From positions 31,641,994-31,705,993 of the forward strand of contig NC_051072.1 of NCBI RefSeq assembly GCF_004664715.2: DNA of 64,000 nucleotides, read 5' to 3'. This DNA is from Peromyscus leucopus. Taxonomy: Eukaryota > Chordata > Mammalia > Rodentia > Cricetidae. Under the pieces are notes generated by a model. It searched no databases. It worked only from the letters and a program-made list of their open reading frames with translations, and was not told where the DNA came from. This document shows positions 57,668 through 64,000 of this stretch, one piece after another; the stretch's first letter is position 1; each line of letters opens with the position of its first letter. Position numbers and translations under genes: made by a program.

Positions 57668-60165
57668 CTAACCAACCAACTAATCAATCCAGAACAAAAC
57701 AAGACAAAGAAATCAGGCACTAAGGTGCCTCGTGTCTCCCTCATAGACCGTTCTTCTTTGACATCCTCTGGGTGAATCTCTGGTGAACTTGACAGTTCAC
57801 TGAGAATGCTTTTGATTCATGTTTCTTCCAGTTTTTGAAATTCAAGTACCTTTAAATTTAGAATTAAATTAAAATTGGAGCGACCCTATCTATATTTACG
57901 GGGGGGGGGGAAGCAACTCAATCATTTAAGTGAATATCGTTAGATGTATAGTGCTGGGTGTGAAACAAGGGCCCCAGATACAACAGGCAAGTGCCCTTGC
58001 ACCAAGCTACATCATCACACCCTCATTGACTAGGATTATTTTTATTTCCTAGTTCAACTTAAAGCTACGGGAAGACGGAATAGTCAAACACATACATGAG
58101 CAAGACTATTAAACAATCTGACTATTTAGTTCAGTTGGAGTAAATTTTTTTGAAGCTGTATGGAATTCCAAGAGAGCTAGCTCATGTCGGTATTTTGCGG
58201 GTGAAACAGTTTATACAAGACAGAAATCAGAGATGCCAGAGCCTGGCTGGAGACTTTATCTCAGTCTTCACAATGAGGCAGTGTGGAATTTTATCTCCAT
58301 CTTCGCAGCGAAGCAGTGGGGCAACATTCCCCACCACCAGGCATGGAAAAGTCAGTTTTTACTAAATATTCGCATGTGCAGAAAGCTTTATCTCAAAATA
58401 AAGCCAAGAGAATATTTCACATTGCATTTAAAATGTTTCTGTTAGTCTTTTAAACACACAACGTAAAAGTTACGTAAAACAAATCTCTCTCCACCCAGCT
58501 ATGTGGGCACTTGTGATGACATCCTCATTTTTCTCTCTTAATTGCTGCAGAGAAAAGCATGCTCTTAGCTTTAAGACCATGTAGGTGCTCTGTGCCTGTC
58601 TGTGTGAGAGTGTAACTAAATACGCAGATGGGCAGCACTCTAATGTAGGTTCTGATAAATGCAGCTTTGTTTCCATTCCGGACGATGAATGATTGCCAGG
58701 GGACATGTTTAGTTAATAAACATGGGGGCACTGCTTGTTAAAGACCCAACCAAAGGGGAAGATTGCCCCTCAGCTTCCTGCAAAGAAGAAAATGAGCAAA
58801 ATTGGAGCTGTCAGATGAAAAGGGAAACCTTCTCCTTGAGATGGTGATGGCCCGCCCCTAGCCCCCCTGGAGATGGCCCACTCACAGGGTTAAGAGGGAT
58901 AGGGAGGCAGTGGTCCTGAGCCTCAATCCTGCCACTTGCTCCTTTTGAGAAACTGGAACCCGTCCCTGGACCCCTCTGAGCATCACTTTCCTCTCCTATA
59001 AGGCAGGGAAATGCACATCTACCAATGTTGTCGAGACCAAACACACATGATACACTAAAGTAACAGGAGTGTTTGTGGTAACGGCTAGTACTGGTTTGGT
59101 CGCTCTTATTTTTATTGATTACACAGACGCAGTTTTGTTTTCCCTCACTGAGTAGTTTTTGTGAAAAATGAACCCATTAAGAGCCATGTCTTGTTGTGCA
59201 CCGGAATTTGAAAGACTGTAAATTTACTCCCAATGGGTAAGACAAAGATTTACTGGCAAAATGTGTAAAAATACCTGATCTTCAAAAAGGAAAGTACAGG
59301 TTTCCCCCTCCCTCTTGCCCTCCCCATCCCTCCCCCAATACTTTCCATTATTACATGAGAAGGACACTAGATCCAGAGGCCCCCCTCAGTGTACAGTATG
59401 GTTTTACCATTCAGGAAGGGTCTACCTCACTGTTGGTAGAAAGTAGCATTTTTGGTAGTGGAATAAAAGCTTGATTGTCAACACAAGCTCCGGGTTTGGG
59501 TGGCCAGCATGTCATGTACTAGAGTTGGAGTAGAAAAATCAGAGTTGAGGAGCTACCAACAGGCTATGTCCATGAAAAGCTAGACATAGGCCCAGCTGCT
59601 TTCAGAGAGAGGTGGCCGGAGAGTGAGGAGCCAGGAGCCAGAACAAAGACCCGTGCGGGCAGTTCTGTTTAGATTCCTTAGTGGTAATTAGAGGCAGGTG
59701 CTCCCTCCTGTTCCAGAGGAGCCTGGAGAGGGTGAAAACAAGAGGTGTTGGTGTTTGGTCTTCAGACTTGGAGGTGGGGTAGCCAAGATTAGCTACGCCA
59801 TGTGTGAGGCCTTATGGGAAACCGAAACAGAAGCCAAGTGGAATGAAACCAGTCATAAGGTCCTTGTGAGCACAGGGCTGAGTGAATGCGCAGATTGGTT
59901 CTGGCCATTGGTAACCGGCTGCACAGAGACTTTGGGGGAAAACAGAAGGCTCGTTTCTTCATACACACGAAACATTGAAGGCTTAGGGCTGAGAGTTTTC
60001 AAGTAAGAGCCATTACCTTAACTCTCAGGGTGGGTTTGTAGAGCATTTTCAGGTAATGTGTTCCTGTACGTGTGCTCAGACACACGGAAAGGCTAATTTA
60101 CAGGCTATCAGATGAATCAGATGAATAAAATAAATGTTTAATCCATAAATAAACTTTTTTCTTTT

Positions 60166-60345
60166 TTAAGATTTATTTTTATTACTAGTGTGTGTGTGTG
60201 TGTGTGTGTGCAGGTGCCCACAGAAGCCAGAAGAGGGTGTATTAGATCCTGTGGAATTAGAGTTACTAGGGGTTGTGAGCGCCCAAACGTGGTTGCTGGG
60301 AGCCAAACTCAGGTCTCTTAACAGTTGACCCATCTCACCAACCCC
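60166..60345 (-). mobile_element. B2/B3 SINE with (GT)n
   Basis: 'agatttatttttattac', a GT run, 'gccagaagagggtgtatt', 'cagttgacccatctcacc'. Confidence 0.88.
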
Positions 60346-60378
60346 CATAAATAATCCTGAACAAGAATAAAGCAACTA

Positions 60379-60519
60379 AGCCAGACATGGTGGTATATGC
60401 CTTTAGTCCCAGCACTTGGGAGGCAGAGGCAGGCGGATCTCTGAGTTTGAGGATAGCCTGGTCTACAGAGCAGGTTCCAGGACAGCCAGGGCTACACAGT
60501 GAAACCCTTTCTCAAAAAA
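60379..60519 (+). mobile_element. B1 SINE
   Basis: 'agccagacatggtggtatatg' to 'gtgaaaccctttctc'. Confidence 0.93.
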
Positions 60520-61087
60520 TGAAAACCAACCAACCAACTAAATAAATAAAATAACTGAAGATTGACAAATAGGAGAGAGGATTTCAAATGAAAAGAGACA
60601 CCAGGCCAAACAGACAAAAACAAATATCTGGTTGACTATATGTAAAGGAACCTACTGTGCTTTCTCTGGTCTGAGGTCCCACTCCCTGTCATGTGGCGGC
60701 TGGCCTGCTGCGTGCTGACCTCTATGTTTAACTCAATGACACGGTCCTCCTTTGGCTATGAACTTCTGATAAGCTTTCCTCTAAAATAATAAAAATAAAA
60801 TGAAGTTGAGAAAGTCTCAGAAGGATCAGTAGAGGGTTATCAGAAGATAGAAGACAATGAGGAAGGATTAGAGGATTAGTGGGTGAGGTCCACCAACAGT
60901 TGAAGTCCTTGGGAGTCCGAGAAAACCCAAGGACAAAGGAAGTCAATGAGGAAATGACCCAGAATTAACTACCAGCTCCAACCAGATGGCTAGAAAGAGA
61001 CCCACACCCACATACTGTGACATTTTGTAAGTATATGAACACCAGAAGGAAGAAGGATAGTGCAATAGTAAGAAATTAATTAAAAAT

Positions 61088-61268
61088 GAGCTGAGCGGTG
61101 CGGCGCATGCCTTTAATCCCAGCACTCAGGAGGCAGAGCCAGGTGGATCTCTGTGAGTTCGAGGCCAGCCTGGTCTACAAAGTGAGTTCCAGGAAAGGCA
61201 CCAAAACTACACAGAGAAATCCTGACTTGAAAAACAAAAAAAAAAACAAAAACAAAAAAAAAAAAAAA
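61088..61268 (+). mobile_element. B1 SINE, young, with 19-bp target-site duplication
   Basis: 'gctgagcggtgcggcgcatg' to a long A-rich tail; aagaaattaattaaaaatg is perfectly repeated on both sides. Confidence 0.96.
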
Positions 61269-61441
61269 GAAAGAAATTAATTAAAAATGGATACAATTTT
61301 CCTTTGTTTGCTTTTTTTTTGAGATGGGTCTCTCTACTTAGTCCTTGCTGTCCTGGAACTTGCTTATGTAGATGTAGACCAAGCTGTCCTTGAGCTTCCA
61401 TCTGCTTCTGCCTCCCAAGTCCTGGGGTCAAAGGCATGCAC

Positions 61442-62363
61442 TGAAATGAATGATAAACGGCGCTGGTTGCGGTGCGGGTTACCTCGTGGAAAGGTCACAG
61501 TCACGACAGAAACCAGTATTAGTTTCAGTGTTTTATAGGAGGGAAGGGGTGGGGGAGCCTGTGCGGAGAGCAGAGGGGAAGATAGTGAGGTGGAGGGAGA
61601 GAGATCAGAACAGAGAGAGGGGGTGGGGTCTACGTCCGGTCTTTTAAGGGCTCCTGGTGAAGCAGGCTTACAGAGCTACACTATGTATGCGCATGCGCTG
61701 ATTGTGTGACCATGCCACGTGCACGTAGTCGCCAGCACACACTGATGGTGTAAGATGCAAGACCCTTTGCTTAACTTCTGAATGCTGTGGGATGTTGTGT
61801 ATGTCCTGTGGGAGCCCGTTCTTGGGTTCCTCGTGGCTTTACCCAGCAGGTCCGCATAGAGGATGATTAGGATCATGGGCCTGAGTGCAGGTGTCTGAGA
61901 TGGTCTGCACTTGGCTGTGCTGGGGGATGGTCTGTATGTCAAATCTGTTGCTCTGATTGGTCAATTAATAAAATACTGATTGGCCTGTGGCTAGGCAGGA
62001 AGTATAAGCAGGACTAACAGAGAGGAGAAATAAAAGAACAGGAAGGCAGAAGGAGTCACTGCCAGCCGCCTGCCAGGACAAGCAGCATGTGAAAATGCTG
62101 GTAAGCCATGAGCCGCCTGGCAGGGTATAGATTTGTGGAAATGGATTAATTTAAGCTATAAGAACAGTTAGTAAGAAGCCTGCCACGGCCATACAGTTTG
62201 TAAGCAATAGAAGTCTCTGTGTTTACTTGGTTGGGTCTGAGCGGCTGTGGGACTGGCGGGTGACAAAGATTTGTCCTGACTGTGGGCAAGGCAGGAAAAC
62301 TCTAGCTGCACCTGAACTGCGCATGTGCAGTCATGCAGCTGGAGTGAGGGCAGAACTCTAGCA
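61442..62363 (-). mobile_element. Solo LTR (family D) inside a B1, itself split
   Basis: On the minus strand it starts TGCTAGAGTTCTGCCC and ends ATTCATTTCA, with TGCAC duplicated at 61437-61441 and 62364-62368. It contains CATGCGCA-type motifs, a CT-rich segment and TATAAAACACTGAAAC. Its start resembles the LTR at 63389 (TGTTAGAATTCC). No viral genes. Confidence 0.7.
61911..62305 (+). mobile_element. LTR-like element (family C) nested in the family D LTR
   Basis: A 395-base insert with 'tctgattggtcaattaataaaa', 'gcatgtgaaaatgctggtaag', 'cctgccacggccatacag' and 'tgagcggctgtgggactgg'. CTGCAC is duplicated at 61905-61910 and 62306-62311. I know this as an abundant cricetid repeat, possibly of the mys group. 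Confidence 0.7.
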
Positions 62364-62383
62364 TGCACCACTGTGCCTGGCTT

Positions 62384-62523
62384 GTTTGCTTTTTGAGACA
62401 GTCTTACCCTGCAGTCTAGACTGGGAAGGGACTCACTGTGTTACCCAGGCTGGCCTGGAGCTCACAGCAATTGTCTGCCTCAACCCTCCAAGATCTAGGT
62501 CAGGTATGACTGCCCCACCCAGC
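62384..62523 (-). mobile_element. B1 SINE, old
   Basis: 'ttttgagacagtcttaccctg' to 'gactgccccacccagct', directly after the split B1. Confidence 0.8.
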
Positions 62524-63097
62524 TCCCCTTCAGCTTTCTAAACAGAACAGAGCCGCCTCCAAAATTCTGAAGGAAAAATATTTCCTTCCTCGGCCCTGTT
62601 GAAATGTCAATTGATATGAAGACCAAATAAAAACGCAAATCAGGAACTATCTGAAAAGCCGTATGTCCCAAGTATTCTTTCCCCGAGGATCTACTGGAGA
62701 ATGTCTCTCACAAAGTCAATAAGGTAAATCAAATCACAGGGAATGCTGTGGGGACAGGGACTGTCAGGAGGGTGGAGGGATGTTCCAGGGTGATGTAAAC
62801 ATCACCCGTTTTGGCTGCAGTTCAAGTCTCTCACGGCTCTGCCTTTACCCTTGTCTGATGCACCGGCCTGATGATTCACTTAGGCAAAACAGGCTTTAAC
62901 TCAAGCAAGAGGAAGTGGGAGGCCATTAGCAGGGGAACCAAACCACAGGAAAGGCAAAGTGAAATCAAGGTGTGACAGAAAAGGGAAGCCCTTGAATGAC
63001 ACTATGTTAGGCTTAGAGTGCAACTGGCCCCAACAGGAGAAATGGCACCAGAAGACTGTGGACAAGAGACGTCGGTGAGGGTAGGGAAGGACAGAGG

Positions 63098-63098
63098 G

Positions 63099-63137
<39 letters not shown>
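63098..63137 (+). repeat. (CA)n microsatellite
   Basis: About 20 AC units, then ACGCGTGCACGCAC, an alternating purine-pyrimidine end. Confidence 0.97.
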
Positions 63138-63138
<1 letters not shown>

Positions 63139-63388
63139 GTGCACGCACAGACATACACACATGCACACACAGAAAAGCAAGAGAAAGGTATGAAATAAGA
63201 TGATTCAACACATAGTAGAAATACCAGCTCCAAAAACCGCAGGCACCAGCCTCTACTACTACCAAGGCTAAAGACTCAGTTACTAACAAAACCGCAAGAT
63301 CAAGTCGGATGTGACTTGAAATGCAAGGAAACAAATTTGACATGAATAAACTTGTTCTCATAATTTGATATTTTATATTAGTGAGTCT

Positions 63389-63720
63389 GTTAGAATTCCT
63401 AGCCACTCCCCCATGACCCCACGTGCGCTGGTAAGATGCTTAGTCATCCTAGGGTTTTGTGTCCCACTTAATCTGTGCGCTGTGTGATCATGTTGTTTGT
63501 GTGCAGCGTGATCACGTAATCTATGTGCGTGTGTGGCATAGCTACATAAGCCCATATGCGCATATGCGGGGGTTATCTATAAAAGTGGGTTCCACATATT
63601 CCTCCCTTCTCTTCCTACACAGTCGTTCCATAGGCCTATGCACATCTTTCCTATTCCCTTCTCTTAATAAACTCTTATGGTGGGTTTTGTTGTACCTCGT
63701 GACTTTTCTTGCATGGTAAA
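63389..63720 (+). mobile_element. Solo LTR-like element (family D relative)
   Basis: Starts TGTTAGAATTCCTAGCC and ends GCATGGTAAACA. In order it carries repeated CGTGATCA/TGTGATCA motifs, CTATAAAAGTGGG (TATA box) at about 63579 and TTAATAAACTC (polyadenylation signal) at about 63664. The layout is U3-R-U5 like; no clear target-site duplication, and no internal viral sequence next to it. Confidence 0.6.
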
Positions 63721-64000
63721 CAGTGCCGCTTAATGAATAACATTGTGCCGTGTAATAAGAGTCCACTTCTAACTTTCTGCACATTGGCTAAAAACGCATC
63801 CCATGAAAAGGGAATATTCTCTCCTTTTTCCTGCAGAACTGGGGACATAACCCAGATCACTGTGCATGCTAGGCTAATGCCAGACAGTGAGCTCCACCCT
63901 GGCTTCAAACCACCTTTTACTAAAGCCATCCGACCAGCAAGCAAGCCAAGAAGTAAAAAGAGCCCTGTTTGTATAATTATGGGGATACAATGAGAAAGAG

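Larger units (their letters stand above)
61311..62383 (-). mobile_element. B1 SINE split by an LTR insertion
   Basis: Left part 61311-61441 ('gagatgggtctctctactt' to 'caaaggcatgcac') and right part 62364-62383 ('tgcaccactgtgcctggct') are one minus-strand B1. Joined, they read continuously along the B1 consensus. Confidence 0.85.
34191..64000. other. 5' flanking, apparently intergenic DNA
   Basis: No exon of a known protein was recognised on either strand. Largest stretches without an identified repeat: 34191-35283, 37393-41307 (only an A-tract and a hairpin), 41454-43240, 45867-46370, 46605-47289, 47505-48390, 49146-49560, 50231-51029, 51813-53454, 56104-56991, 57668-60165 and 62524-63097. 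They could contain distal enhancers or noncoding RNA exons; none can be shown from a single sequence except the weak candidate exon at 41078. Confidence 0.6.

Overview
This is mammalian nuclear DNA from a rodent, most likely a cricetid (hamster, vole or deer-mouse group). The evidence is the repeat content. There are dozens of B1, B2/B3 and B4-type SINEs, B1 copies of the 'aggaaaggcgcaaagctacacagag' subtype, and several families of solo LTRs that I associate with cricetid genomes. Species cannot be fixed by eye.

The only protein-coding gene I can support is the 5' half of Emb (embigin), on the minus strand. Embigin is a two-Ig-domain type I membrane glycoprotein of the basigin/neuroplastin group and an ancillary subunit of monocarboxylate transporters. 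Four coding exons were placed by translation, splice sites and reading phase: exon 1 (33737-33845, signal peptide) in a CpG island, exon 2 (22343-22432), exon 3 (5772-5964) and exon 4 (5465-5553). Exons 3 and 4 encode the first Ig domain. Phases agree at every junction (1-1, 1-1, 2-2), giving residues 1-160 without a stop. The second Ig domain, membrane helix and cytoplasmic tail were not found and should lie beyond base 1.

Layout: 1-5464 is intron 4; 5965-22342 is intron 2 (16.4 kb); 22433-33736 is intron 1 (11.3 kb); about 33340-34190 is the promoter and CpG island; 34190-64000 is 5' flanking, apparently intergenic DNA. Most non-exonic sequence is SINEs, decayed L1 pieces, hAT-type rodent repeats, solo LTRs and microsatellites.

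Best observations: (1) a direct duplication of about 246 bp flanks exons 3 and 4, so recombination between copies would remove the first Ig domain in frame; (2) a perfect 28-bp tandem duplication lies just upstream of the exon 2 acceptor; (3) a possible phase-compatible alternative first exon lies at 41078-41158; (4) exon 1 has an open in-frame 74-codon upstream extension; (5) two nested LTR insertions can be ordered from target-site duplications. I found no operon, defence system, CRISPR array or other new multi-gene system. The longer open frames elsewhere are repeats, microsatellites or GC-rich shadows.
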